This document shows positions 1 to 8,558 of a stretch of DNA of 64,000 nt, in pieces. The notes under the pieces were generated by a model. That model searched no databases, had not been told where the DNA came from, and saw only the letters and a list, made by a program, of their open reading frames with translations. Position 1 is the first letter of the stretch, and every line of letters begins with the position of its first letter. The DNA is from CAITZA01 sp937915285 (GTDB taxonomy: Bacteria; Desulfobacterota; Desulfomonilia; Desulfomonilales; Desulfomonilaceae), in NCBI GenBank assembly GCA_036821825.1, contig DAISIV010000017.1:1-64000 (forward strand). The letters run 5' to 3'. A program made the translations under genes and the position numbers.

Positions 1-374
1 ATGCTACTGGCAAGAGAAAGAACGCAATAGCCAGAGTCCGGCTGAGACCAGGCGCAGGCAAATGTGTCATAAATGAAAGACCGATGGATGACTATTTCGG
101 ACGACAAACTTCCAGGATGATCATTCTGCAGCCTTTTGAACTGACCCAGACGGTGGGTCGCTTCGATGTCCTGGTTAACGTGAGCGGCGGTGGTCTATCC
201 GGACAGGCAGGAGCCATAAAGCACGGCATTAGCAAGGCGCTGCTTGAGATCGATCCGGCATTCAGGTCTCCGCTCAAGAGCGCAGGCTTTCTAACAAGGG
301 ATTCCAGGGTGAAAGAGCGTAAAAAATACGGAAGAAAAGCGGCCCGTGCCAGCTTCCAGTTCTCCAAACGTTAA
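1..374 (+). CDS. rpsI: 30S ribosomal protein S9 (uS9), 5' end missing
   Basis: This is the 3' part of the small-subunit ribosomal protein S9. The open frame enters at base 3 with ATGKRKNAIARV, the conserved N-terminal S9 block, and ends in the typical basic tail KKYGRKAARASFQFSKR. The tail reaches into the ribosomal P site in known structures (family knowledge). Internal S9 signatures GGGLSGQAGAIKHGISKAL are present. Only about the first ten residues are missing, so the gene is cut by the window edge, not broken. The usual partner rplM (L13) would lie just upstream, outside the window. A strong hairpin with a T tract follows the stop codon. Identification is very secure. Confidence 0.97.
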   Translation, partial: ATGKRKNAIARVRLRPGAGKCVINERPMDDYFGRQTSRMIILQPFELTQTVGRFDVLVNVSGGGLSGQAGAIKHGISKALLEIDPAFRSPLKSAGFLTRDSRVKERKKYGRKAARASFQFSKR

Positions 375-407
375 TTTTTTCACCAGTCACTCTGCACGTT
401 TCAAAAG

Positions 408-446
408 AAAAAAGGACGTCACCTATTACGGCTTGGCGTCCTTTTT
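408..446. terminator. Bidirectional intrinsic terminator between rpsI and the sirtuin gene
   Basis: A-tract plus GGACG at 408-418 pairs with CGTCC plus T5 at 437-446, giving a ten-base-pair stem including the A/T flanks. It sits between two convergent genes, so it can end transcription from both sides. Confidence 0.85.
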
Positions 447-485
447 GTACTTGCGCCTGTTAATATGGCGCATTATCTTGAAATG

Positions 486-1259
486 CTAAAGTCTTTTTCT
501 GAATTCTGTCATGATGTCCCTCATGATTTTTGCCGCCGGTCCTTTTAGAATCAAATCCATCATGCTGTCGTAAGGGGTTGAGGAAAGGTTTACCAGTAGC
601 AGTTTTGCGCCGGACCTTTTTGCCTGGATAGGTAGCATTGCTGCCGGTTGCACCACCAGTGACGATCCGATCGTCAGGAACAGGTCACATTCCTGGGCGT
701 GGTAAAAAGAAGCCTCCAGTACTTCGGATGGAAGTGACTGACCAAACGCAATGGTGGCGCATTTTAGGGGGCCACCGCACTCGGAACAGTATGGGACCGC
801 TATCTTCTCGCGTTCCATCATTTCTGTTATCTCATCACGTGGCCATCGCAAATGACATTTCAGGCATGTGACTTCGAGCACTGTTCCGTGAATTTCATAG
901 GTCCTGCGCGGGTCGGAGCCGGCCCTGTGGTGAAGTCCATCTATATTTTGAGTGATCAGGGCCGACAACCTTCCGGACCGTTCTATTTCAACAACAGCCC
1001 GATGGGCGTCATTGGGTGTGGCGTCCCTCATGGCCGGGTATCGTGACTGATCATATTCCCAGTAAAGTTTCCGGTATTTCTCGGCCGACATGAACTTCTG
1101 GTATGTCAGGTCATCCTGATTATACTGTGACCAAATACCTCCCGGTGACCTGAAATCCGGTATTCCCGACTCCGTTGAAATGCCTGCTCCGGTGAAGACC
1201 ACTATTTTTCTGGCCTTCCCTATAATTTCAGCGGCCTGTTTAATTTGAGTAATGTCCAT
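486..1259 (-). CDS. cobB: NAD-dependent protein deacylase, sirtuin (SIR2/CobB family)
   Basis: A cytoplasmic sirtuin of 257 residues that would remove acyl groups from lysines using NAD. Visible motifs in order: GAGISTESGIPDFRS (NAD-binding loop, about residues 24-38), TQNIDGLHHRAG (catalytic region) and EIHGT, whose His is the general base. Two zinc-binding pairs follow, CLKC and CSECGG. The C-terminal part carries the GSSLVV block typical of the Rossmann half. Length is normal for bacterial class III/U sirtuins. It ends 24 bases before glucokinase on the same strand, so glk and this gene are probably cotranscribed. In acyl-CoA-rich anaerobes such enzymes usually reverse lysine acetylation (inference). 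Substrates cannot be read from sequence. Confidence 0.93.
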   Translation of the reverse strand: MDITQIKQAAEIIGKARKIVVFTGAGISTESGIPDFRSPGGIWSQYNQDDLTYQKFMSAEKYRKLYWEYDQSRYPAMRDATPNDAHRAVVEIERSGRLSALITQNIDGLHHRAGSDPRRTYEIHGTVLEVTCLKCHLRWPRDEITEMMEREKIAVPYCSECGGPLKCATIAFGQSLPSEVLEASFYHAQECDLFLTIGSSLVVQPAAMLPIQAKRSGAKLLLVNLSSTPYDSMMDLILKGPAAKIMRDIMTEFRKRL

Positions 1260-1282
1260 ATGTTATCACCTCAGCCGGTTTG

Positions 1283-2260
1283 TCAGCCGGCGGCAGCCAT
1301 GATTGAAGCTCCAATAAGCGCCGCTCTGTCGTTAAGAATTATTTTTACGGGAATGGATTCCATTAATTCCCTGAACCTGCCCTTTGCGGTGAATGCGGCC
1401 ATGAACGGACCGTCTTTGAGCCTGGGGAGAATCTTAGGGCTGACCCCACCCCCAAGGTATATTCCTCCGGTCGTCATGGCTGTCAGCGCAAGATTGCCGC
1501 AGATCGAACCGAGTATAGAAACATAAAGATCGAGGCTTTGATTGCAGGCGGCGTCATTTTCTTCAAATGCCAGACGAGTGATCATCTCCGAAGGATTTGA
1601 CGAGTTATTGACATCAGCTTTTCGACCATGGCCCGAATGTTCAGGCAGATCGGTCACCCAGTTATAAATTTCATGCAATCCTGGACCCGCAGCAAGACGC
1701 TCCACACTCACCCTTGGGAATTTACGCATCATTGCCTCTAAAAGACCTATTTGCATCCTGTCGGTTGGGGCAAAATCCACATGTCCACCCTCGGAGGCTA
1801 CCGGCCTGTATTCCGAACCCGTCCAGACCATGAGCGCCATTCCCAGTCCGGTTCCTGGCGCCACCACCCCGATTGTGCCAGAGACATCAAGGTTTCCTAT
1901 GTTCAATAGATCGTATTCATTAACCGAAAGGGTAGGGGCGGCTATGGCCGTTGCGACCAGGTCATTTAGCAAAGTCACGGACTGAATCCCGAGCAAGGAT
2001 CTCAGTCTATCTGAGGAAATTACCCAGTTGAGGTTCGTTGTCCTGCAAACTCCTCCCAGAACCGGACCGGGAACTCCAAAACAGGCTGATGTTATGGATT
2101 CGGGCCTCTCAGAAATGAACTGAGATATGATCGATTCCAGGGATGGATGATCCCAACTCGAATACACCTTGGAGCAGACAAGTCTCGGCCTATTTTCTCC
2201 AGGCTCAAAAAGACCCAGCGCCGTCTTGGTTGCCCCAACGTCCCCTGCAAGTATGTTCAT
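1283..2260 (-). CDS. glk: Glucokinase (Glk family, ATP:glucose 6-phosphotransferase)
   Basis: Phosphorylates glucose with ATP to feed glycolysis. The protein opens with MNILAGDVGATKT, the phosphate-1 motif of the Glk family. It continues with FGVPGPVLGG, TNLNWVIS, LLNDLVATA (sugar-binding Asn-Asp) and VVAPGTGLGMALM (phosphate-2), then SEGGHVDFAP. About 325 residues, the normal length. I prefer the Met at 2260 over an upstream in-frame Met at 2281, because the protein then starts directly at the conserved core and an AGGGG lies upstream. It belongs to the bacterial Glk group, not the ROK group, because the ROK zinc-motif cysteines are absent. Enolase lies elsewhere in the window, so glycolytic genes are scattered. 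Confidence 0.9.
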   Translation of the reverse strand: MNILAGDVGATKTALGLFEPGENRPRLVCSKVYSSWDHPSLESIISQFISERPESITSACFGVPGPVLGGVCRTTNLNWVISSDRLRSLLGIQSVTLLNDLVATAIAAPTLSVNEYDLLNIGNLDVSGTIGVVAPGTGLGMALMVWTGSEYRPVASEGGHVDFAPTDRMQIGLLEAMMRKFPRVSVERLAAGPGLHEIYNWVTDLPEHSGHGRKADVNNSSNPSEMITRLAFEENDAACNQSLDLYVSILGSICGNLALTAMTTGGIYLGGGVSPKILPRLKDGPFMAAFTAKGRFRELMESIPVKIILNDRAALIGASIMAAAG

Positions 2261-2506
2261 GACGGCATTACCCCTAATCAATGAACTGTTTCAGGTTAAA
2301 CCAGGCATCTGGCTACCCGGATCATATCAAATATCAGTGGATTTGTCCTCACGGTCAGACCGGCAGGCAGACCGGTGCTCAAATGATTCATGCCCGAAAA
2401 AATCTCATTATCCGGTTGGGTATTCCCTCATGCTAATACCTGATATAATGTGATAAACCAGGTGATGATGATTGACGCGAACCTGATTTATGATCCGTGA
2501 AAAGGA

Positions 2507-3712
2507 ATGAACTTGAAAATAGCCTATTTCGACTGTTTCTCAGGCGCATCGGGTGACATGATACTTGGAGCGCTGATGGATTGTGGAGTGAGCATTGACA
2601 CTTTCAGGAGTGAGTTGTCCCGTCTTGGCCTGGAGGGCTTCCGGCTTGAAGCCGAACGGGTTACCAAGGCCGCAATCGGAGCGATTCAGGCGGATGTTGT
2701 AGTGGATGGCGATCATCATTGCGAGCCCCGGACGTTGTCGAGCATAAAAGCACTCATAGATTCCAGCGACCTGGCCCCTGAAATCAAAGACAGGGCTGTT
2801 CAAATATTCGATCGCCTGGGTGAGGCTGAGGCATTTGTCCATAGGGTACCAATAGAGGATGTTCATTTTCATGAAGTTGGGGCCATCGACTCAATAGTGG
2901 ACATTGTGGGAGCTGTGATTGGTCTGAGTCTTCTTGGGATCCACGAAATCAGATGTTCACCAATGAATGTTGGAGGTGGTTTCGTAAAAACTGCGCATGG
3001 CATTCTCCCAGCCCCGGCTCCCGCCACTCTGGAGTTGATCAAGGGGCTGCCCACTTATTCGACCGGGATGCAAGGTGAATTGCTAACACCAACGGGAGCG
3101 GCCATTCTGTCGAGTCTCGCTTCGGGATTCGGCCCCATGCCTGAAATGACTGTTATATCCATAGGTTATGGAGCCGGAAAACTGAATCTTGATGCACCCA
3201 ACGTGGTCAGGTTGATAGTTGGCGAGGTCGATGATTGCCACCGTGTTGGAAACTCGGAACCGACAGCAGTAATAGAGACCAACATCGACGACATGAGCCC
3301 GGAGATTTATGGTCATGTCTTTGAAAAAGCCATGAACAACGGAGCCCTAGATGTATCCCTAACCACCATACAGATGAAAAAAAACAGGCCGGGAGTTCAG
3401 TTGCAGATTATCTGCCCAGTCTCAGCCATCTCGGCGCTGGCAGGTCTGATTTTCACCGAAACCACCTCTATCGGGCTCAGGTGGAGGATTGACAACCGGA
3501 TTGTAGCCAACAGAACCATTGACGAGGTTGTAACCAGGTTTGGAGTAGTACGGGTAAAATCAGCATTCTGGAAAGGAAAAGTAGTGAATGTGGCCCCGGA
3601 ATATGAAGATTGCAAGAAACTGGCGGTTCTTCACGACGTGCCGATCAAGCTGGTCATGACGGCTGCCTCAATTAAAGCTTCAGAACTCGGTATCAAAGGC
3701 AAGTCGTCATGA
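2507..3712 (+). CDS. larC: LarC-type nickel insertion protein (nickel-pincer cofactor biosynthesis)
   Basis: A 401-residue member of the LarC family (formerly DUF111). LarC is a CTP-dependent cyclometallase that puts nickel into the pincer cofactor of lactate racemase-like enzymes (family knowledge). The start AYFDCFSGASGDMILGAL is the family signature. A histidine-rich metal-handling stretch VHFHEVGAIDSIVDIVGA lies near residue 120, followed by GILPAPAPATLELLKG-like and LLTPTGAAIL blocks. The whole protein is in one frame, unlike some Lactobacillus versions that need a frameshift. No larA, larB or larE is in the window, so the client enzyme is unknown. Its last four bases overlap the next gene (ATGA), which indicates translational coupling. 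Confidence 0.9.
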   Translation: MNLKIAYFDCFSGASGDMILGALMDCGVSIDTFRSELSRLGLEGFRLEAERVTKAAIGAIQADVVVDGDHHCEPRTLSSIKALIDSSDLAPEIKDRAVQIFDRLGEAEAFVHRVPIEDVHFHEVGAIDSIVDIVGAVIGLSLLGIHEIRCSPMNVGGGFVKTAHGILPAPAPATLELIKGLPTYSTGMQGELLTPTGAAILSSLASGFGPMPEMTVISIGYGAGKLNLDAPNVVRLIVGEVDDCHRVGNSEPTAVIETNIDDMSPEIYGHVFEKAMNNGALDVSLTTIQMKKNRPGVQLQIICPVSAISALAGLIFTETTSIGLRWRIDNRIVANRTIDEVVTRFGVVRVKSAFWKGKVVNVAPEYEDCKKLAVLHDVPIKLVMTAASIKASELGIKGKSS

Positions 3713-3948
3713 AAATAGAGATGATCCTTTATGCGTCACTAGGAAAAATGGCCCCAGATAAGATGGCCGGGACTCCGTTTCAGCTTGAACTCGATGAAGG
3801 GGCCCTGGTCAGGCACGCCGTTAAAAAGCTCAATGTCCCGGATACATTCCCGCTCATTATATTTGTTAACGGTCGTCATTCAAGGTTGGATGGAATCCTT
3901 AACGAAGGCGATCGGCTTGCGCTTTTTCCTCCGATTGCCGGAGGCTGA
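3709..3948 (+). CDS. MoaD/ThiS-family sulfur carrier-like protein
   Basis: A 79-residue beta-grasp protein ending in PPIAGG. The C-terminal Gly-Gly is the tail that MoaD/ThiS proteins carry as a thiocarboxylate for sulfur transfer (family knowledge). The core IIFVNGRHSRLDGILNEGDRLALFPP matches the MoaD pattern of a short strand, a gap and GDxxxxFPP. It overlaps larC by four bases and precedes an aldehyde:ferredoxin oxidoreductase, whose pterin cofactor needs MoaD-type sulfur transfer. MoaD-like genes next to AOR genes are common in anaerobes. Whether it is the general molybdopterin synthase small subunit or a dedicated one for the AOR cannot be decided here. Confidence 0.85.
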   Translation: MKIEMILYASLGKMAPDKMAGTPFQLELDEGALVRHAVKKLNVPDTFPLIIFVNGRHSRLDGILNEGDRLALFPPIAGG

Positions 3949-4024
3949 CCTTTGTGAACAGCTAGAGCATATGTCGCTACAGGCATAACAACTTAAAATT
4001 ATTGCATAAATTCGGTTTTTGTCC

Positions 4025-4054
4025 TTGACACCTCCCAGGGTTCGGAAATAAGAT
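4025..4054 (+). promoter_or_regulatory. Candidate sigma-70 promoter upstream of the AOR gene
   Basis: TTGACA at 4025-4030, an 18-base spacer and TAAGAT at 4049-4054, about 105 bases before the AOR start. The AOR gene has a strong ribosome-binding site (AGGGAGG) but is separated from moaD by 211 bases, so its own promoter is plausible. Weak -10 match; not tested. Confidence 0.35.
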
Positions 4055-4159
4055 TGAGTAGTCGATTTTTGTGAAATTAAGAAAATTTACTCCAATCGAA
4101 GTCTTTTTGTAGTTTCCCAAACTCTCCATCCAACCCATTTTCGAACAGGGAGGAAATTC

Positions 4160-5896
4160 ATGGACAAGATTCTGAGAATTGATATGGGGGCAGAAGGCGG
4201 CCCGAGGATCAGCGTAAGCCAGGTTGGTGAATATGCAGGTCTTGGTGGAAGGGCGCTTACATCGGCAATAGTATCCAAAGAGGTTCCGCCCCTTTGCCAT
4301 GCGTTGGGGGCAGACAACAAGCTTGTAATCGCCCCCGGACTGCTTAGCGGATCGATAGCGGCAAATTCCGGAAGGCTGTCTGTGGGCTGCAAGAGTCCCT
4401 TGACAGGCGGCATAAAGGAATCCAACGCCGGAGGCCAAGCTTCCCAGGTTTTGGCCAGACTTGGCTATGCGGCGATTGTTCTGGAAGGCAAACCAGTCGA
4501 AGACAATACATACAAGATAATAATCAACAAGGATGGCGCCAGGATAGAGGTAGACAACAGCCTGAAGATGCTGGGAAACTACTCAACGGTGGAAAAACTG
4601 GCTAAGGAGTATGGTGAAAAGCCCTGCTTCATTACCATAGGCCCGGCTGGTGAAATGAAATTGGCGGCTGCCTCAATAGCCTGCACGGACATGGAGGGTC
4701 GTCCGACCCGTCATGCAGGACGTGGAGGAGTTGGCGCAGTGATGGGCTCAAAGGGAGTCAAGGCCCTGGTGATAGATGACACTGGAGCAGGCATGCGTGC
4801 GCCCAAGGATCCCGAGAAGTTCAAGGAAGCCAACAGGAATTGGGTGGCCGGCCTGAAAAAGCATCCCGTGACAGGAGAGGGGCTAGCCGCGTATGGCACA
4901 AACGTTTTGACAAATGTCCTGAACGAGGCCGGTGGATACCCGACTCACAATTTCACCTGGGGCAGGTTCGAAGGCCACACAAAAATTAGCGGCGAGACTC
5001 AGGCGGCCCTGGAGACGGAACGAGGGGGCCTTGCCACTCATGGATGCCATCGAGGCTGTGTGATGAGATGTTCCGGAGTGTTCATGGACAAGTACGGAAA
5101 TTATCTGACCAAGCAGCCGGAATATGAGACAGTATGGGCCCACGGTGGTAATTGCGGAATAGACGATCTTGACGCTATTGCCATGCTGGATCGCCTTGAC
5201 GATGATTACGGTCTGGACACCATAGAAATGGGCGCCACAATAGGCGTTTGCATGGAGGCCGGACTGGCAAAGTTTGGAGACGCTGAAGCTGCCATAAACC
5301 TCATAAAGCAGGTAGGCGCAGGCACTGACCTTGGAAGAATCCTGGGTTCCGGAGCGGCCATAACAGGTAAGGTCTTCGGGGTCGAGAGGGTCCCAGTTGT
5401 AAAGAATCAGGCCTTGCCGGCTTATGATCCACGCGCCGTACATGGAATAGGAGTTACTTACGCCACAAGTCCCATGGGAGCTGATCACACCGCTGGCTAT
5501 GCTGTAGGCGCCAACATTCTTGGCATCGGTGGCAAGGTTGATCCTTTGTCGCCTGAAGGCCAGGTTGAGTTGTCAAGAGACCTCCAGATCGCCACCGCGG
5601 CTGTCGATTCAACGGGTATGTGTCTTTTCATTGCCTTTGCGGTACTGGATCAGCCAGAAACATTCCAGGCGCTCATTGACATGATCAACGCCTTCTACGG
5701 ATTGAGCCTTACAGCAGATGATGTCGCTGAATTGGGGAAGTCAGTTCTCAGAAATGAAAGGGAATTCAACATCAAGGCCGGTTTTACCTCGGCCCATGAC
5801 AGACTCCCGGGATTTTTCTATAATGACGCGTTGCCTCCGCATAACATAAAGTTCAAGGTGACCGACGCCGAACTGGACAGGGTGTTCAGCTTCTGA
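4160..5896 (+). CDS. aor: Aldehyde:ferredoxin oxidoreductase (tungsten/molybdenum pterin enzyme)
   Basis: A 578-residue AOR-family enzyme that would oxidise aldehydes to acids, or reduce acids, with ferredoxin. It carries a tungsto-bispterin and one 4Fe-4S cluster in the cytoplasm (family knowledge). Seen here: the N-terminal beta domain with LGGRALTSAI, the pterin-binding stretch NSGRLSVGCKSPLTGGIKES-like, and RHAGRGGVGAVMGSKGVKA. The cluster cysteines are C296, C300 and C304 (CHRGCVMRC) with a distal C488 in STGMCLF. The spacing is Cx3Cx3C, as in the mesophilic GCVIxCS-type AORs, not the Cx2Cx3C of the Pyrococcus enzyme. Length is normal. Start Met has AGGGAGGAAATTC just before it. The MoaD-like gene upstream fits pterin supply. 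Substrate cannot be deduced. Confidence 0.92.
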   Translation: MDKILRIDMGAEGGPRISVSQVGEYAGLGGRALTSAIVSKEVPPLCHALGADNKLVIAPGLLSGSIAANSGRLSVGCKSPLTGGIKESNAGGQASQVLARLGYAAIVLEGKPVEDNTYKIIINKDGARIEVDNSLKMLGNYSTVEKLAKEYGEKPCFITIGPAGEMKLAAASIACTDMEGRPTRHAGRGGVGAVMGSKGVKALVIDDTGAGMRAPKDPEKFKEANRNWVAGLKKHPVTGEGLAAYGTNVLTNVLNEAGGYPTHNFTWGRFEGHTKISGETQAALETERGGLATHGCHRGCVMRCSGVFMDKYGNYLTKQPEYETVWAHGGNCGIDDLDAIAMLDRLDDDYGLDTIEMGATIGVCMEAGLAKFGDAEAAINLIKQVGAGTDLGRILGSGAAITGKVFGVERVPVVKNQALPAYDPRAVHGIGVTYATSPMGADHTAGYAVGANILGIGGKVDPLSPEGQVELSRDLQIATAAVDSTGMCLFIAFAVLDQPETFQALIDMINAFYGLSLTADDVAELGKSVLRNEREFNIKAGFTSAHDRLPGFFYNDALPPHNIKFKVTDAELDRVFSF

Positions 5897-5950
5897 GAGG
5901 CCGGGAGTGAAGCGCTTCAGGTGAATTATCACCCAAGGACCTGATCATCG

Positions 5951-5983
5951 ACGGCGGTTTGGCGCAAAGATCCAGACCGCCGT
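5951..5983 (+). terminator. Strong hairpin after the AOR gene, probable terminator or processing site
   Basis: Twelve-base-pair stem (5951-5962 with 5972-5983, one G-T pair) and a nine-base loop. It lies 55 bases after the AOR stop. No real T run follows, so termination would be weak or Rho-assisted; it could also stabilise the 3' end of the AOR message. Confidence 0.55.
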
Positions 5984-6004
5984 TATAATTGCGAATGGAA
6001 TTAA

Positions 6005-6580
6005 ATGCTCGAAGATCAAAAAATGATATCTGCCCTAATTCGATTGATGATGCCGATTTTTCAGGAAGGTTTTTTCATTGAATCGCGGCTGGGGGCAAAC
6101 GTAAAAGACATTCTGTGTTCGGAACTCGGTGTCACCCCGGAATTTGTTGATTGCCGCATCGCCACAGTGTTTATTGATGGCAAGGCTGTTGACAATATTG
6201 AGACGGCGCGTTTATCCGATGGATGTATTTTGACACTCTCTGGAGCGATGCCCGGCCTGGTAGGGGCATGCATGCGAAAGTCAGGACAGTATGCGTCGCT
6301 TAGATCCGGAATTTCATACACCCCACCGTTGGAAGAGTCAGCGGAGAAACGGGGACTGGTAAAAGTCAAGATTTTCAACACCATGATTCAAGAGTTGGGG
6401 CCGAAATTACTCAAGCAGGGTGTTCTGGTCAATAAGAAACAACTCGGGAAATTACTTGACGAGACGTCAAAACTGGACACGGGACGAAACGTCATGGATC
6501 AAATGATGCAAGTCCCCTTAAACTCGGAATTGACAAAAATCTGCTTTACGTTCAACTCTTCCACCTGCCAGGCGCAGTAA
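6005..6580 (+). CDS. Uncharacterised protein with a possible beta-grasp N-terminal half
   Basis: 191 residues, no family I can name with certainty. The N-terminal half (about residues 1-100) has the stretch ATVFIDGKAVDNIETARL followed by SDGCILTLSGAMPGLVG. This looks like the strand-turn-strand and GDxxxxxP-like end of ubiquitin-like beta-grasp folds such as MoaD, but it does not stop at a Gly-Gly tail. The C-terminal half is helical, basic and has MIQELGPKLLKQGVLV, probably an amphipathic helix. No signal peptide or clear membrane segment. It follows the AOR gene across a strong hairpin, so shared transcription is doubtful. The start ATG has only a weak GGA. The link to the AOR pathway is inference from position. 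Confidence 0.6.
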   Translation: MLEDQKMISALIRLMMPIFQEGFFIESRLGANVKDILCSELGVTPEFVDCRIATVFIDGKAVDNIETARLSDGCILTLSGAMPGLVGACMRKSGQYASLRSGISYTPPLEESAEKRGLVKVKIFNTMIQELGPKLLKQGVLVNKKQLGKLLDETSKLDTGRNVMDQMMQVPLNSELTKICFTFNSSTCQAQ

Positions 6581-6708
6581 GGGAATCCTTCCTGATCATT
6601 TTTCAGGTTAATGACGATCTGGGTGACACGGTTTGTAACCTCAAGGTTTGACTCACGCCCAAGCCCATAGTATAAGCTCATCCAGCAGTTCCATTGGAGT
6701 GAATCAGT

Positions 6709-7461
6709 TTGGACAAAGACATCAGGGCATTGCTTGGGCGGATAAACTCACGCCTGAAATATGCCCATTTCGGATATATCAAGGACAGGCTTCGGGGCAT
6801 TGCCGATCATTCCACGGAGCCGGTGATGACTCTGGATGTTGGTTGTGGCCCGGGGAATCTAGGTCTCTACTGTCGGGAAATTGCCAAAATTCAGTGGTAT
6901 GGAGTCGATCTATGGTCGAATGAACTCGCTCAGGCACGGCAGGTCGGTTCATACGAAGGACTTTGCCAGGTTAACCTTGTCAACGGAATACCTTTCAGGC
7001 CCGATAGCTTTGATGTAATCATCTGCAATGAAGTGCTCATGTACATGCCGAACAGTGAAGAGTTGCTCGGGCAGTTCCGAAAGGTCCTGAGGCCGTCCGG
7101 GTGTCTTATCGTTTACAATCCGATTTCATTCACTCCACGTTTGGCCGCTGGAATCAAAAAGATCATCAGGGGTGTGGCTCAAGCCGGCGATTCCATAGCC
7201 TGGGACACCCAGTCCGACTGGAAGAAGGCCGTTAGGGCGACAAGAATAAATTACTATTCCTATGACTCGCTCCTCGATGAAATCAGGCGGTCGGGCTTCA
7301 CCATAGAAGATGTCAGCGCTTTCAGGATCTTTCGTAACCGCTTGCGCTGGATGAATAAACTGGAAAGCAATGCCGGCTATAGGAGTCGTGTGATCTCTAT
7401 GGCTTCAAAATTTCCTCGCATGGCTTCAGACATCATTGTTTACTCGTCCAGAAACCCTTGA
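6709..7461 (+). CDS. Class I SAM-dependent methyltransferase
   Basis: A 250-residue methyltransferase. The SAM-binding motif I is LDVGCGPGNLGLYC (about residues 44-57), the acidic end of strand 2 is YGVDLW, and motif post-II is the SFDVIICNEVLMYMPNSEELLG block, as in the Methyltransf_11 group. The C-terminal part, rich in Arg and aromatic residues, resembles lipid- or small-molecule-modifying members, but the substrate is unknown. I use the TTG at 6709, which has GGAGTG about ten bases upstream; no ATG fits better. It is followed after 190 bases by an acyltransferase, so the two may act on the same product, for example a glycan or lipid (inference). Confidence 0.8.
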   Translation: MDKDIRALLGRINSRLKYAHFGYIKDRLRGIADHSTEPVMTLDVGCGPGNLGLYCREIAKIQWYGVDLWSNELAQARQVGSYEGLCQVNLVNGIPFRPDSFDVIICNEVLMYMPNSEELLGQFRKVLRPSGCLIVYNPISFTPRLAAGIKKIIRGVAQAGDSIAWDTQSDWKKAVRATRINYYSYDSLLDEIRRSGFTIEDVSAFRIFRNRLRWMNKLESNAGYRSRVISMASKFPRMASDIIVYSSRNP

Positions 7462-7557
7462 ATTTTATTCGTGCCAGACAGTCCTCTGTCTCCGATTCGA
7501 AACGGCGCCAAACAACCTTTTGCCAGATTGCAAGAAATTCCTTGATTTTGACTTTGT

Positions 7558-7586
7558 TGATGATATTTTTTGAAAAGACATCATCA
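7558..7586. repeat. Inverted repeat between the methyltransferase and acyltransferase genes
   Basis: TGATGAT (7558-7564) and ATCATCA (7580-7586) are perfect inverted arms around a 15-base A/T-rich loop. It sits 66 bases before the acyltransferase start. It could be an operator or a weak RNA hairpin. Confidence 0.4.
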
Positions 7587-7651
7587 TTGCGGTCAGGCTT
7601 GTCTAATCCTGGCCAAACAAATCAACTTTTATATCCACTGAGGGGGGAAAA

Positions 7652-8470
7652 ATGACTCAGCAGGAATTTCAATGCAGAATAGAAGGCGACATTGACGCCC
7701 GAATCCTGGAATTGGGTATGGGCTGTGTTGTTGAGGCCGGAGCAAAAATTTCCGGCGTGGATGACGCGGCAGACTACGTGAGGTTGGGCGATTTCTGTCA
7801 TATCTCAAGCGGGGTTAAGATCAATGCCCCGAGATTTGAGATAGGGGATTACAGCAAGATTGACTCAGAGGTTACTGGAAGAGGAAAGAACCCGATCTCG
7901 ATTGGAAGGAACTGCTGGATTGGGCAAAATGTTATTCTGGATAGCTCTGCGGGCCTGAGAATCGATGACAATGTTGGCATCGGCCCATACAGCCAGGTCT
8001 GGACACATTTGCAGTTCGGAGACATTGTCGAAGGCTGCCGTTTCATGTCGTCCAAAAAAGTCCACATACAGAAGGATGTCTGGTTTGTAAGCCATTGCAT
8101 TGTGTCTCCGGTAGTAATAGGCGAGAAGAGTATGGCCCTGGCCGGTTCAGTCATAACAAGGGAAATGCTACCCAACCATGTATACGGGGGAGCGCCGGCT
8201 ACGGACCTTACACCCAAACTGGGAGTTCAGTTCAAGAATTCCAGTGTCAGTCAGAAATACGTCAGGATGTGCGCCATAGTCGATGAGTTCCTGGCACAAC
8301 AACCTAAATACAAAGGAAAACTGGTGGTTGTAACCTCTACCAGGAAAAGGAAAGAGGGTGTCACATATTTCGATGTTTCAAGGCGCACTTACACAAAACT
8401 GCGCAGTGAGGCTGAGGTTAATTTCCTTAAGGCGAACATGCCCCTGGTGAAATTCACTCCAGTGGAGTGA
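7652..8470 (+). CDS. Hexapeptide-repeat (left-handed beta-helix) acyltransferase
   Basis: A 272-residue acyltransferase of the LbH/WbbJ type. The central region (about residues 45-190) is built of six-residue turns with hydrophobic positions, such as ISIGRNCWIGQNVIL, LRIDDNVGIGPYSQVWTH and VVIGEKSMALAGSVITR. The catalytic-type His is in QVWTH, and the end HVYGGAPATDL is the canonical VxGxPA closing turn. The final 80 residues are an unassigned extension. GAGGGGGG lies just before the ATG, a very strong ribosome-binding site. Such enzymes acetylate sugars, lipopolysaccharide or small acceptors with acetyl-CoA (family knowledge). The neighbouring methyltransferases suggest a modification cluster, but the acceptor is unknown. 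Confidence 0.85.
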   Translation: MTQQEFQCRIEGDIDARILELGMGCVVEAGAKISGVDDAADYVRLGDFCHISSGVKINAPRFEIGDYSKIDSEVTGRGKNPISIGRNCWIGQNVILDSSAGLRIDDNVGIGPYSQVWTHLQFGDIVEGCRFMSSKKVHIQKDVWFVSHCIVSPVVIGEKSMALAGSVITREMLPNHVYGGAPATDLTPKLGVQFKNSSVSQKYVRMCAIVDEFLAQQPKYKGKLVVVTSTRKRKEGVTYFDVSRRTYTKLRSEAEVNFLKANMPLVKFTPVE

Positions 8471-8558
8471 TCCGAGCAGGCCTCAACACAAACAACTGCC
8501 AATGGCAGAGAGCGGTTTGCGTTTTTTCGGGAAGCTGGACCTGGATCATGATTTGCAC

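Noticed and set aside
2356..2375. Two CAGACCGG direct repeats upstream of glk and larC
   Set aside because: Short and G/C-rich, only two copies; could be chance.
7458..7655. 65-codon open frame between methyltransferase and acyltransferase
   Set aside because: Overlaps both neighbours and shows no conserved features; the region contains an inverted repeat instead.
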